NCBI GenBank assembly: GCA_946407975.1
Contig: CAMJQC010000012.1
Coordinates: 1-55,949 of the forward strand
Reading direction: 5' to 3'
Length of the DNA stretch: 55,949 nt
Origin: an uncultured Bacteroidales bacterium
Lineage (GTDB): Bacteria; Bacteroidota; Bacteroidia; Bacteroidales; F082
Positions 45,144-54,575 of the stretch are shown piece by piece. The position numbers were made by a program, and so were the translations under genes. The notes under the pieces were generated by a model. It had not been told where the DNA came from, did no database searches, and saw only the letters and a program-made list of their open reading frames with translations. How positions within the stretch are numbered: the stretch's first letter is position 1; each line of letters starts with the position of its first letter.

Positions 45144-48100
45144 ATGACTTTTAAGAAGTTAAACAACATTACGGGATGGTTTGCCGGTCTGATTGCGACC
45201 ATCGTGTATTTCCTTACGCTGGAGCCTACGGTAAGCTGGTGGGACTGTGGCGAGTACATCTCCACGGCATATAAACTGCAAGTGGGTCACCCTCCTGGGG
45301 CACCGCTGTTCCAGATGCTCGGAAGGTTCTTCTCCCTTTTTGCAGGTGGCGACGTCACCAAAGTGGCCATGATGATCAACGTCATGTCGGCCCTTTGCAG
45401 TGGCCTCACCATCGTCTTCCTCTTCTGGACCATCACCATGCTTGCCCGCAAGGTGTGGATGAAGGAAGGCGAAGACGCGCCTTGGGTGAATAAGATCGGC
45501 GTGCTGCTGGCAGGTTTCGTCGGCGCCATCGCCTACACCTTCTCCGAGTCGTTCTGGTTCAACGCTGTGGAGGGCGAGGTCTACGCCATGTCGTCATTCT
45601 TCACCGCGGTTACCTTCTGGGCCATCCTCAAGTGGGAACAAGTCGCAGATGAACCGCAGAATTACCGCTGGATCATCCTGATCGCTTTTCTCATCGGTCT
45701 TTCCATCGGCGTGCACCTGCTCAACCTGTTGTGCATTCCGGCTTTCGTATATGTGGTTTACTTCAGGAAATACAAGAAGACCACCTTCTGGGGCTTTGTC
45801 CTGGCAGGCGTCATCTCGGTGGCTTTGCTGTGGCTGATCAACATGTTCCTCGTGCCTCAGGTCGTCAACTTGGCTGGCAAGACGGAGCTGTTCTTCGTGA
45901 ACACCTTGCATGCGCCCTTCAACCTCGGCACTATCGTCTACTTTGCCCTGATCATCGGACTCATCGTGTGGGGCCTCATCGCCACCACAAAACGCAAGAA
46001 GGTGATAGCAAACACTGCCATACTCTCCTTCATGTTCATCCTGATCGGCTATTCATCTTTCTTCATGCTGGCCATCCGCGCCAACACGAATACGCCTATC
46101 AACGAGAACGAACCCAAGGACGCCCTGTCGATGCTCTCTTACCTTAACCGTGAGCAATATGGCAGCTGGCCTTTGCTATACGGCGAGTATTACAACGCTC
46201 CTTTCACGGGTGCGTCCGACGGCAGTCCCATCTATGTAAAAGACAAGGAAGCCCACCGTTACGTCATCACCGACGACCGCAAGATGACCGTGCTCGAGTA
46301 TCCATCCGAGATGAAGACCGTCTTCCCCAGAATGTGGAGCACCCAAAGTCCCAACCACGCCACCGTTTACGAAAGATATCGTAAGAACGCCCGTGGCACG
46401 GTGACCGGGACGCCTGTGCGTGTGCGTCTTTATGACGGCTCTACCGAGACCGTCATGAAACCTACCATGGGACAGAACCTGAAGTTCTTCTTCGACTACC
46501 AGCTTAACTGGATGTATTGGCGTTATTTCATGTGGAACTTCGTGGGACGTCAGAACGACATCGAAAGTCAAGGCGAGATCGAGAACGGCAACTGGATCAG
46601 CGGCATCAGCTTCATCGACGAGGCCCGTCTCGGCAACCAGACCGACATTCCCGATGCATTGAAGAATTCCGGTAGAACGCAGTTCTATTTTCTGCCCCTC
46701 ATCCTTGGCCTCCTCGGCCTGTTCTGGATGCTCAAGCGAGACCTGAAGCAGAGCTGGATCATCTTCCTTCTCTTCTTCCTGACGGGTATTGCCATCGTCA
46801 TCTACCTTAACCAGGTGCCTTATCAGCCGCGTGAGCGTGACTACTCTTATGCGGGTTCTTTCTATGCCTTCGCCATCTGGATGGGCTTGGGTGTCATTGC
46901 CATCATCGATTGGATCAACAGGCTTACCAAGAGCAAGAAGATGGTCACCACGATAGCCGTCGGGCTGGTCTGCTTCCTCGCCGTTCCTTGCCTGATGGCA
47001 TCACAGGGATGGGACGAACACAACCGTTCGGGCAAGACCGCCGCGCGCGACTGGGCCAAGAACTACCTGGCGCAACTGCCGCCCAACGCCATCATCTTCA
47101 CTCGTGGTGATAACGACACCTTCCCCTTGTGGTACATACAGGAGGTGGAAGGCTTCCGTACTGATGTGCGTGTCGTTAACTACATGCTCTCTTCGGGCTA
47201 TTGGTATGTCCACCAGATGGGTCGCAAAGTCTATGACTCGGAGAAGCTGCCTCTCACGCTCAGTCCGAAAGACTACGACAACGGTGTCAACGAATCCCTG
47301 CGCATCATCGAACAGGATTATTTCAAGAACAAGCGCATAGAGTTGCAACATCTTATCGATTTCATCAACAACCCGAAAGCCGTCATCAATTATGGAGGCA
47401 GCAAGCCTGAGCACTATGTGCCTTGCCGCAGTATGAAACTCACCGTCGACAAGGAAGCCTGCATACGCAACGGCATCGTGCCTGAGGACATGAAAGATCG
47501 CATCGTCGATGAGATCGACTGGGACATCAAGGGCAATGCCATCTATAAGAACGCCCTTATGCTGCTCGATTTCATGGCTGCCAACAACTGGGAACGTCCT
47601 GTGTATTTCACCAGTTTCAGCGATATGTCGGGCGTGCTCGGCATCGAGAAATATCTCCACATGGAAGGCCTTTCCTACCGTTTCATACCCGTTGAGTCGG
47701 ATGATTATTACAAAGGCCTCGGCGGCGTCTATCGCGACGGCTCTTACGACCTGCTCGTCAACAAGGCCACCTGGGGCAACCTCAATGACGAGGATGTCAT
47801 CCCCGACCGCGAGAGCGTGCGCAACCACAGCTTCGCCCGTCAGAGCTATTCCAGACTGGCACAAAGCCTTGCCAACCACCAAGAATACGACTCCGCTGTC
47901 GTCGTCATGGATAAATACCAGGAGTTCTTCCCCAATGAGAAATTCCCCTATGGCATGCATCTGTACAACTTCCCGGAATACTACTATCTCGCTGACAAAA
48001 TGGAGAAAGGCGATCAATTCATGCAGAAAATCGTCAAAAACAGTGCCGACAAGATTGTGTATTACGGAAGCATGAAACCCAAGTTCAAGGATTATTACTC

Positions 48101-48233
48101 CGAAGACATCGATGCGGAAATGAGCCTCCTACAACATATGGGACAGATTGCCGAAAAATACGGCCGCACTGAGATTCTGCAGGATATCGAAAACAGATTG
48201 CAGACCTACCTCTCTTTATATTATTTGCAATAA
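45144..48233 (+). CDS. DUF2723 membrane protein, putative GT-C glycosyltransferase (TMEM260-like)
   Basis: A 1029-residue protein. Residues 1-610 hold about 13 membrane helices; the first loop has TVSWWDCGEYISTAYKLQVG followed by HPPGAPLF, where the Asp and Glu match the acidic loop-1 site of GT-C enzymes that use lipid-linked sugars. The last 420 residues form a soluble, probably periplasmic part with NAIIFTRGDNDTFPLWYIQE. DUF2723 is related to human TMEM260, reported to be a protein O-mannosyltransferase; transfer of sugar to exported proteins is therefore a reasonable inference. It is a lone gene with its own promoter and terminator. Confidence 0.88.
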   Translation: MTFKKLNNITGWFAGLIATIVYFLTLEPTVSWWDCGEYISTAYKLQVGHPPGAPLFQMLGRFFSLFAGGDVTKVAMMINVMSALCSGLTIVFLFWTITMLARKVWMKEGEDAPWVNKIGVLLAGFVGAIAYTFSESFWFNAVEGEVYAMSSFFTAVTFWAILKWEQVADEPQNYRWIILIAFLIGLSIGVHLLNLLCIPAFVYVVYFRKYKKTTFWGFVLAGVISVALLWLINMFLVPQVVNLAGKTELFFVNTLHAPFNLGTIVYFALIIGLIVWGLIATTKRKKVIANTAILSFMFILIGYSSFFMLAIRANTNTPINENEPKDALSMLSYLNREQYGSWPLLYGEYYNAPFTGASDGSPIYVKDKEAHRYVITDDRKMTVLEYPSEMKTVFPRMWSTQSPNHATVYERYRKNARGTVTGTPVRVRLYDGSTETVMKPTMGQNLKFFFDYQLNWMYWRYFMWNFVGRQNDIESQGEIENGNWISGISFIDEARLGNQTDIPDALKNSGRTQFYFLPLILGLLGLFWMLKRDLKQSWIIFLLFFLTGIAIVIYLNQVPYQPRERDYSYAGSFYAFAIWMGLGVIAIIDWINRLTKSKKMVTTIAVGLVCFLAVPCLMASQGWDEHNRSGKTAARDWAKNYLAQLPPNAIIFTRGDNDTFPLWYIQEVEGFRTDVRVVNYMLSSGYWYVHQMGRKVYDSEKLPLTLSPKDYDNGVNESLRIIEQDYFKNKRIELQHLIDFINNPKAVINYGGSKPEHYVPCRSMKLTVDKEACIRNGIVPEDMKDRIVDEIDWDIKGNAIYKNALMLLDFMAANNWERPVYFTSFSDMSGVLGIEKYLHMEGLSYRFIPVESDDYYKGLGGVYRDGSYDLLVNKATWGNLNDEDVIPDRESVRNHSFARQSYSRLAQSLANHQEYDSAVVVMDKYQEFFPNEKFPYGMHLYNFPEYYYLADKMEKGDQFMQKIVKNSADKIVYYGSMKPKFKDYYSEDIDAEMSLLQHMGQIAEKYGRTEILQDIENRLQTYLSLYYLQ

Positions 48234-48258
48234 GAGTAGAGGAAGCGGAACTCTCGTT

Positions 48259-48295
48259 AAAAGGCTCCATTGCTGGCAGGCATTGGAGCCTTTTT
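48259..48295 (+). terminator. Terminator of the DUF2723 gene
   Basis: AAAAGGCTCCA (48259-48269) pairs with TGGAGCCTTTT (48284-48294) over 11 bp around a 14-base loop and runs into TTTTT. Confidence 0.88.
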
Positions 48296-48375
48296 GTATC
48301 TATGAAAAGACAAAATGTTTAGTGACAAATGGATGAAATAAAGTGAAAAGAAATGCCATTGATTTTCATTTTATA

Positions 48376-48383
48376 TAATTTTG
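48376..48383 (+). promoter_or_regulatory. -7 promoter element for the CDP-alcohol transferase cluster
   Basis: TAATTTTG matches TAnnTTTG, 25 bases upstream of the ATG at 48409. A TTG is 14 bases upstream, closer than usual. Confidence 0.5.
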
Positions 48384-48408
48384 CATATGGGTATTATTGA
48401 TTTCTGAT

Positions 48409-49110
48409 ATGGAAAAGGAAAAATCTAAGAGAATACAGACGTCTTTCCTTAATGCAGTTGAGAAGAAAGCATTGGTCTGGCTTGCCGAAAGGCAACCGCG
48501 ATGGGTCACATCTGACATGCTGACGGTTGTTGGTTTTCTCGGTGCCGTTATCATTGCGGTGGGATTCATACTATCCAATGTCAATGTTAATTTTCTTTGG
48601 TTGGCATCTTTTGGGTTTGTTGTCAATTGGTATGGCGATTCACTTGATGGCACCTTAGCCCGTGTTCGAAACACGCAACGACCCGTATATGGCTTTTATA
48701 TCGACCACACTACCGATGCCATCAATGAGGTGCTCATGTTCCTCGGTGCAGGCATGACGCCATTCATGCATTTCGGTTTGGCGGCCGTTATTCTTGTCAT
48801 TTATCTGATGTTGACACTCAATGTGACCATGAATGCCCATTTGAAAGGAGAATTCAGGCTGACGTACGCCAAATTGGGTCCGACGGAGTTTAGGCTTATA
48901 TGTATCTTGGCGAATGTCCTAATCATTTGTATTAAACCTCTTCAAGAGTTCTCTAGAGAAATAATGTGGTTTGGCTCGACCGTTTCTTTACACCTCCTTG
49001 ATGTTGTCGGTGTTGTTATTTTCATTGTACTAGTGATAATTTACTGTACGACTATTTTCCAAGATGGTCGTGCCTATGCTAAAGCCGACCCGAGCAAAAA
49101 GCATGAATAA
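48409..49110 (+). CDS. CDP-alcohol phosphatidyltransferase family protein
   Basis: A 233-residue integral membrane enzyme that joins a CDP-activated group to an alcohol. The full family motif is present: D77-x2-D80-G81-x2-A84-R85, then G95-x3-D99-x3-D103 (GDSLDGTLARVRNTQ and YGFYIDHTTD), all catalytic Asp residues intact. About six membrane helices. A TTG at 48397 would add four residues; the ATG is preferred. Its head group or acceptor cannot be read from the sequence. The stop overlaps the next start by 8 bases. Confidence 0.9.
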   Translation: MEKEKSKRIQTSFLNAVEKKALVWLAERQPRWVTSDMLTVVGFLGAVIIAVGFILSNVNVNFLWLASFGFVVNWYGDSLDGTLARVRNTQRPVYGFYIDHTTDAINEVLMFLGAGMTPFMHFGLAAVILVIYLMLTLNVTMNAHLKGEFRLTYAKLGPTEFRLICILANVLIICIKPLQEFSREIMWFGSTVSLHLLDVVGVVIFIVLVIIYCTTIFQDGRAYAKADPSKKHE

Positions 49111-49296
49111 AACGCACACGGAATTGGTTGAACGTTTTGCAAAGTTTGTGACGAGTAATCTCATGGGCACTGCCGCCGATATTGCAGTGCTTTGGCTTTT
49201 TCCGCATTTTGTCATTTTCAATTATGGGGGAAATGTATCGTTTCTCCTATTATCTCTTTCGAATGTGCGGCAATGGTGAGTTTTCAGTTTTCTTAA
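49103..49296 (+). pseudogene. GtrA-family membrane protein remnant (frameshift and 3' truncation)
   Basis: The frame from ATG 49103 encodes MNKTHTELVERFAKFVTSNL followed by MGTAADIAVLWLFPHFV, the first helix of a GtrA-like flippase. At the G5 run 49226-49230 the sense frame is lost: the original frame ends at 49279, while the frame reached by adding one G continues KCIVSPIISFECAAMVSFQF to a stop at 49294-49296. That continuation is the expected GtrA pattern. Even when repaired, the product would be about 64 residues, against about 150 for the family, so the 3' half is missing. It overlaps the preceding stop by 8 bases. Confidence 0.75.
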
Positions 49297-49307
49297 AGAA
49301 ATAAGAT

Positions 49308-50150
49308 ATGGCACTGTTAACGATGAAACAAATAGAAGAGCTGTCCCCAGTCTTCAAAGGCACGTTCGGCCATGTTTTGGCCAGATGTCTGTTGAAAATC
49401 ACGGCTGTTGATAAGATTGCGGAGATATATGATCGGCACGAGGATGTTAAGGGCCCTGATTTTGTCAATGCTTATCTGAAAGACATTGGGGTAAACTATG
49501 AGGTCAGCGGCCTGGAACAGTTGCAATCCGTTACAGAAGGTCCTTTTATCACCATCAGCAACCATCCTTATGGCGCTTTGGATGGTATTATCCTCATTGA
49601 TCTTATTGGGCACTCCCGTCCTGACTATAAGGTAATGGCCAACAAATTCCTGTCTTTGGTAAAAACTCTTCAAGACAATTTCATCATGGTCTCTCCCGAA
49701 TTCAAGCTTGATGCCAAGCCGACACAGGTCAGTATCAGTGGGGTGAAAAAATCCTTTACGCATTTGCGCGAAGGTCATCCGCTTGGCATTTTCCCAGCAG
49801 GAGCCGTCTCCGACTTAAACCTGAAAGAACACAGCATCCGTGACCGTGAATGGCAAGAAGCCGCATTGCGATTAATAAAAAAAGCAAAAGTACCGGTCGT
49901 CCCTGTGCGGTTTTTCGACCGCAACTCGAATTTTTTCTATGGTTTAGGTCTTGTCAATAAGACGATGCGAGTGTTACGACTGCCTAGAGAAGTCCTTAAC
50001 AAAGGCGGAAAACCAATCCGTGTTGGCATTGGGAAAGTACTTTCCGTTGCGGAAATGGAATGTTATAAAACCATTGAAGACTTAGGCATATTTTTGCGTC
50101 AATCGGTTTATGGAATGGATTTGCCCGATGGTTTTATAAGGAGAGAATAG
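49308..50150 (+). CDS. PlsC-like acyltransferase
   Basis: A 280-residue lysophospholipid-type acyltransferase. The catalytic motif is NHPYGALDG (His86, Asp92), the H-x5-D variant seen in hemolysin-like acyltransferases rather than H-x4-D. A FPAGAVSD motif (about 163-170) binds the phosphate of the acceptor, and VPVVPVRFFDRNSNFFYGLG is a further block. No clear membrane helix. It starts 11 bases after the GtrA remnant and probably adds an acyl chain to a lipid made by this cluster. Confidence 0.85.
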   Translation: MALLTMKQIEELSPVFKGTFGHVLARCLLKITAVDKIAEIYDRHEDVKGPDFVNAYLKDIGVNYEVSGLEQLQSVTEGPFITISNHPYGALDGIILIDLIGHSRPDYKVMANKFLSLVKTLQDNFIMVSPEFKLDAKPTQVSISGVKKSFTHLREGHPLGIFPAGAVSDLNLKEHSIRDREWQEAALRLIKKAKVPVVPVRFFDRNSNFFYGLGLVNKTMRVLRLPREVLNKGGKPIRVGIGKVLSVAEMECYKTIEDLGIFLRQSVYGMDLPDGFIRRE

Positions 50151-50204
50151 CTATATGACGGTGATTGAGGCTGAAGTCTATTGTGTGAATAAAAACTTGA
50201 TCCA

Positions 50205-51332
50205 ATGAAAGTTAATATAAAAGAAGTCAAATCAAAAAGGGAGTTGAAAGCCTTTGTGCATTTCCCTAATGAGCTTTACAAAGGGAATCCTTATTATGTA
50301 CCGCAGATTGAATCGATGGACCGTAATACGCTCACGCCATCCAAAAACCATGCATTTGAAGTGTGTGAAGGCAAGTATTGGCTTGCATATGACGAAAAAG
50401 GGCAGATCGTTGGCCGTATTGCCGGCATTATCAATCGCAGGTACAATGAGAAGGTGGGACGGAAGATCTGTCGTTTCGGTTGGATCGATTTCATTGACGA
50501 CCGTCAAGTTTCAGAGGCCTTGATACATACTGTCGAGCAATATGCCCGAGAAAAGGGAATGGATGAGATGAGCGGCCCTACGGGATTCTTGGAATTTGAT
50601 GCTGCTGGCGTGCTGGTGGATGGTTTTGACCAACTTCCGACCGCCTATGGAAAATACAATTCGCCTTATTACGAAGAACACCTCTTGGCTATGGGCTATG
50701 GTAAAGAGGCCGATTATGTAGAATACCTTGTCATAGTTCCAGATACGATTCCAGAACGTTATGGCTCAATTGCGCAGCTTGTTATGGAGAAAAACCATTT
50801 GCATGAAGCTCCTATAGTTCGCCGTAAGGATGTGCTGAAATATGTCGATGGCATCTTCAAATGCATGAACAAGGCGTATTCCGTTATTCACGGTTTTTCC
50901 GAGTTGACGCCTGGGCAGTGCGAGGACCTAAAGAATCAATTCTTCGGAAATGTCAACATCGACTATCTTTCCGTCATTCTCGATGAGAACGAAGAAGTGG
51001 TGGCTTTTGGCATCTGTATGCCCTCGCTTTCCAAGGCTATGCAGAAAGCCAACGGAAGTCTTTTCCCATTCGGTTTCATTCACGTGTTGCATGCGCTAAA
51101 ACACAACGACACGTTGGATACATTACTGATTGCAATTGACGATAAATATAAGAACAAAGGCGTGAATGCCTTGATTTTCGACAAAGTAGCAAAAGGCATC
51201 GTGAAGAATCACATTCGATACGTTGAATCGACGCGTGAATTGGAACAAAATGCCAGTGTGCAGAACCTTTGGAACAGATTTGATCGCACCCTGCATAAGC
51301 GTGCCCGCATTTATCAAAAACACTTAAACTGA
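50205..51332 (+). CDS. GNAT-fold protein of unknown substrate
   Basis: A 375-residue protein that starts MKVNIKEVKSKRELKAFVHF and has GNAT-like strands (WLAYDEKGQIVGRIAGIINR, about 60-80; a C-terminal region DTLLIAIDDKYKNKGVNALI resembling an acetyl-CoA loop, about 306-325). The middle has conserved-looking GPTGFLEFDAAGVLVDGFDQ. It probably transfers an acyl group to an amine, and the neighbouring acyltransferase suggests an amino-lipid, but the motifs are weak and this is inference. It ends the cluster. Confidence 0.72.
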   Translation: MKVNIKEVKSKRELKAFVHFPNELYKGNPYYVPQIESMDRNTLTPSKNHAFEVCEGKYWLAYDEKGQIVGRIAGIINRRYNEKVGRKICRFGWIDFIDDRQVSEALIHTVEQYAREKGMDEMSGPTGFLEFDAAGVLVDGFDQLPTAYGKYNSPYYEEHLLAMGYGKEADYVEYLVIVPDTIPERYGSIAQLVMEKNHLHEAPIVRRKDVLKYVDGIFKCMNKAYSVIHGFSELTPGQCEDLKNQFFGNVNIDYLSVILDENEEVVAFGICMPSLSKAMQKANGSLFPFGFIHVLHALKHNDTLDTLLIAIDDKYKNKGVNALIFDKVAKGIVKNHIRYVESTRELEQNASVQNLWNRFDRTLHKRARIYQKHLN

Positions 51333-51498
51333 GGTTTTGATATAATTTCACTTTCTGTTCCTTTGTTTCCCATCATTCCTTTGTGCAGAAATGGCTTGCA
51401 TTTTGCAGGCCAAGGTTTATCGTGTGTAAAGGAGAAAACATCGAGAATATATGTCGAAAAAAAAGGATTTTTTGACACATAAACTCCTTGAGATTTCT

Positions 51499-51530
51499 TT
51501 TGTTTTATTATTAAGAATAATGTATCTTTG
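51499..51530 (+). promoter_or_regulatory. Promoter of the V/A-ATPase operon (TTTG-N20-TATCTTTG)
   Basis: The -33 TTTG (51499-51502) and the -7 TATCTTTG (51523-51530) are 20 bases apart, with the ATG 46 bases downstream. The rest of the 244-base gap from 51333 holds a 7-bp hairpin (51393-51411) without a U-run and nothing else I can name. Confidence 0.78.
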
Positions 51531-51576
51531 CCCCCAATAAAACAAAGAAGTTGACAAATAGATAAACATATAAAAC

Positions 51577-52188
51577 ATGCAAGACAAACTGCAAGAATTG
51601 ACCGACAAACTTTATAATGAAGGCTTGTCGAAAGGTAAACAAGACGGAGAAGAATTGCTTCAAAAGGCTCATGCCGAGGCCGATAACATTGTCGCAAAAG
51701 CCAAAGCGGAAGCAGAGCAAATCATAGCTCAGGCCAACAAGGATGCCGAAGAGTTGAAGACCAAGGTTGCCGCCGATGTGAAGATGGCCGCTACCCAAAG
51801 CATTGCCGTTACGAAACAAGAGATAGAGAAGATGGTCGTCACCAAGGCCGCTGCCGAAGGCGTGAAACAAAGTCTTTCGAAGGCCGACTTCACCAAGGAG
51901 ATGATCATGAGTATCGTGAAGGCATTCAACCCCCAGAACGCTTCACCGGTTGATTTGAACTTCATCATGCCCGAGTCGCTGAAAGCGGAAGTGGAGCCTT
52001 TCGTAAAGAACGAAATTGCCCAACAGTTCAAAGGCGAGGTGAAGGTGGACTACTCGAAGAAGATGAACGGCGGTTTCAAGGTGGCTCCTAAGGATGGTGG
52101 CTATCAGCTGCAATTCACCGATGAAGAGTTCACGCAACTCATCGCCAATTATCTGCGTCCCGCCACCAAGAAAATCCTCTTTGGCTGA
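51577..52188 (+). CDS. ntpE: V/A-type ATPase subunit E
   Basis: A 203-residue peripheral stalk protein. The N-terminal half is an Ala/Lys/Glu-rich helix (LLQKAHAEADNIVAKAKAEA, about 27-90) and the C-terminal half is a small globular domain. Its place as first gene before DUF2764, A and B is the Bacteroidota order. The stop overlaps the next ATG (TGATG). Confidence 0.85.
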   Translation: MQDKLQELTDKLYNEGLSKGKQDGEELLQKAHAEADNIVAKAKAEAEQIIAQANKDAEELKTKVAADVKMAATQSIAVTKQEIEKMVVTKAAAEGVKQSLSKADFTKEMIMSIVKAFNPQNASPVDLNFIMPESLKAEVEPFVKNEIAQQFKGEVKVDYSKKMNGGFKVAPKDGGYQLQFTDEEFTQLIANYLRPATKKILFG

Positions 52189-52796
52189 TGGACAACTATA
52201 TTTATATCATTGCCGGATTGCCAGAACTGGCCTCTAGTTACGAGGGCACAAACTTCGACTATGCCGCCGTCAAGGAGAGCATCATGGAGCTGCTTTCGGA
52301 GAAGGATCAGAAGCTTGTCGAGCTCATGGAGGATGGTTTCAACGAGGAGACCTTGGGGGCTGAGTTCTACACCAAGGCTGCTGAGAGCAAGAATGATTTC
52401 ATTCGTCAGTATTTCGACTTTGATGGTCGCCTGCGCAATATGAAGGTCAGTTATTTGGCTAAACGCTTGGGCAAAGATGGATCCGCTTTCCTTGTGGAAT
52501 TGCCTGAGGCTGATTTCGAAGAGGAAAAGCAGATTCGGGAAATACTCCAAAATGCTGATTTCGTGGAGCGCGAGCAAAAGATGGACGACCTGAAATGGGA
52601 AAAGGCGAGCGACATTGCCCGCATGGACTATTTCAACATGAATGCCATACTTGCTTTTCTGGTGAAGGCTAAGATGGTGCAACGCTGGACCGAACTCGAC
52701 GAGGGAAAAGGTGCAGAAATGTTCCGCAAACTCGTCAACGAAATCCGCACAGAGGAAGTAAAGGAAAAGATAGAGGAAGGTCTTAAGATAATTTGA
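52188..52796 (+). CDS. DUF2764 protein, V/A-type ATPase subunit C-like
   Basis: A 202-residue soluble helical protein starting MDNYIYIIAGLPELASSYEG, the DUF2764 pattern. It takes the place of subunit C between E and A in Bacteroidota V/A operons and may bridge the rotor and membrane parts; this is inference from position. Mostly acidic, with the helix WEKASDIARMDYFNMNAILA. It ends 30 bases before ntpA. Confidence 0.82.
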   Translation: MDNYIYIIAGLPELASSYEGTNFDYAAVKESIMELLSEKDQKLVELMEDGFNEETLGAEFYTKAAESKNDFIRQYFDFDGRLRNMKVSYLAKRLGKDGSAFLVELPEADFEEEKQIREILQNADFVEREQKMDDLKWEKASDIARMDYFNMNAILAFLVKAKMVQRWTELDEGKGAEMFRKLVNEIRTEEVKEKIEEGLKII

Positions 52797-52826
52797 GTAA
52801 ATATCTGAAAATTAGTTATTTAATAT

Positions 52827-54575
52827 ATGAAAACAACAGGAAAAGTTACTGGAATCATCTCCAACTTGGTTACCGTTGAGTGCAACGGCCCTGTGTCGCA
52901 AAACGAAATCTGTCTGATCGACTTGCAAGGTGTCAAGCTGATGGCGGAGGTCATCAAGGTGAATGGCAGCAAGGCCTCCGTGCAGGTGTATGAGAGCACC
53001 CGCGGCCTTCAGATCGGTAACACAGTGGAGTTTCAAGACCACATGCTTGAGGTGACTTTAGGCCCCGGATTGCTTTCGAGCAACTTCGACGGTTTACAAA
53101 ACAACCTCGCCACTATGGAAGACGTCTTTCTGAAACGCGGCGAGTACACGAAGGCTCTTGATGAAGACAAGTTGTGGGATTTCACACCAATAGTCGAGGT
53201 AGGACAACAGGTCGTTGCCGCCGACTGGCTCGGCGAGGTAAAAGAAGGCTGGCTGCCTCATAAAATCATGGTGCCTTTCAATTTTGAAGGGACTTACACC
53301 GTGAAATCGGTGGCACAGGCGGGACAATACAAGATCACAGACACCATCGCCACACTGACCAACGCCGAAGGCGAGGAGGTAAAGGTGACGATGATGCAGA
53401 AATGGCCTGTCAAGGTGCCGATTGGAAATTATTTGGAGAAGCCGCGTCCCTTTAAGGTCATGGAGACGGGCGTGCGTTGCATCGATACGCTCAACCCCAT
53501 CGCCGAGGGCGGCACGGGCTTTATTCCAGGTCCTTTCGGCTGTGGTAAGACCGTGCTGCAACACGCCTTAGCCGAACAAGCCGATGCCGACATCATCATC
53601 ATGGCGGCTTGCGGTGAACGTGCCAACGAGGTCGTTGAGATCTTTACGGAATTTCCCGAACTGAGAGACAAACACACGGGACGTAGCCTTATGGAACGTA
53701 CCATCATCGTATGTAACACATCCAATATGCCGGTCGCCGCTCGTGAAGCATCCGTCTATACCGCTATGACTCTTGGCGAGTATTACCGCGCCATGGGTAT
53801 GAAAGTGCTGCTCTTGGCGGACTCCACCTCGCGTTGGGCGCAGGCCTTGCGTGAGATGAGTAACCGTCTGGAGGAACTGCCTGGTCAGGACGGCTTCCCT
53901 GTTGACCTTTCGGCCATCATCTCCTCGTTCTATGCCCGTGCAGGCTACGTGACCTTGAATAACGGCAAGTCGGGTTCCATCACCTTCATCGGGACGGTGT
54001 CGCCTGCTGGCGGTAACCTGAAGGAACCGGTCACGGAATCGACGAAGAAAGCCGCCCGTTGTTTCTATGGCCTCTCGCAGAACCGAGCCGATAAGAAGCG
54101 TTATCCTGCCGTCGACCCCGTGGACTCCTATTCCAAGTACCTCGAATACCCTGAAATCGTAGATTATCTTGACAATAAGATTGAAAAAGGCTGGGTCGAC
54201 AAAGTGACCAAGACGAAATACATCATCCGCAAAGGCAAGGACGCTTACGAGCAAATTAACATCTTGGGTGATGACGGCGTGCCGATGTCGTACCACGAGC
54301 AATACTGGAAGTCGGAGCTCATCGACTTCGTCATCCTTCAACAGGATGCCTTCGATGAAATCGACGGCTCTACGCCACTGGATCGTCAGAAGTTCATGCT
54401 TGACCTGGTGCTCGATATCTGCGACCGCTCCTTCAAGTTCGATAACTTTGAGGAGTGCATGAACTACTTCAAGAACTTGATTAACACTTGCCGTCAGATG
54501 AACTATTCTGAGTATCAGTCGGAGCAGTTCTACAAGTATCTCGGCCAATTAAAGGAGGAATTGAATCATGAGTGA
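52827..54575 (+). CDS. ntpA: V/A-type ATPase catalytic subunit A
   Basis: A 582-residue catalytic subunit. P-loop GPFGCGKTVLQHALA (about 235), the non-homologous region insertion (residues about 115-190, WLPHKIMVPFNFEGTYTVKS) typical of A subunits, LLLADSTSRWAQALREMSNR and YPAVDPVDSYSKY. The length is normal. It overlaps ntpB by 8 bases (ATGAGTGA). Confidence 0.97.
   Translation: MKTTGKVTGIISNLVTVECNGPVSQNEICLIDLQGVKLMAEVIKVNGSKASVQVYESTRGLQIGNTVEFQDHMLEVTLGPGLLSSNFDGLQNNLATMEDVFLKRGEYTKALDEDKLWDFTPIVEVGQQVVAADWLGEVKEGWLPHKIMVPFNFEGTYTVKSVAQAGQYKITDTIATLTNAEGEEVKVTMMQKWPVKVPIGNYLEKPRPFKVMETGVRCIDTLNPIAEGGTGFIPGPFGCGKTVLQHALAEQADADIIIMAACGERANEVVEIFTEFPELRDKHTGRSLMERTIIVCNTSNMPVAAREASVYTAMTLGEYYRAMGMKVLLLADSTSRWAQALREMSNRLEELPGQDGFPVDLSAIISSFYARAGYVTLNNGKSGSITFIGTVSPAGGNLKEPVTESTKKAARCFYGLSQNRADKKRYPAVDPVDSYSKYLEYPEIVDYLDNKIEKGWVDKVTKTKYIIRKGKDAYEQINILGDDGVPMSYHEQYWKSELIDFVILQQDAFDEIDGSTPLDRQKFMLDLVLDICDRSFKFDNFEECMNYFKNLINTCRQMNYSEYQSEQFYKYLGQLKEELNHE

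Noticed and set aside
47001..48017. 338-codon minus-strand frame opposite the DUF2723 gene
   Set aside because: The plus-strand protein is continuous and its family is recognised; the antisense frame has no start signal or domain.
53568..54548. 326-codon minus-strand frame opposite ntpA
   Set aside because: Shadow of the catalytic V/A subunit; no promoter or motif.
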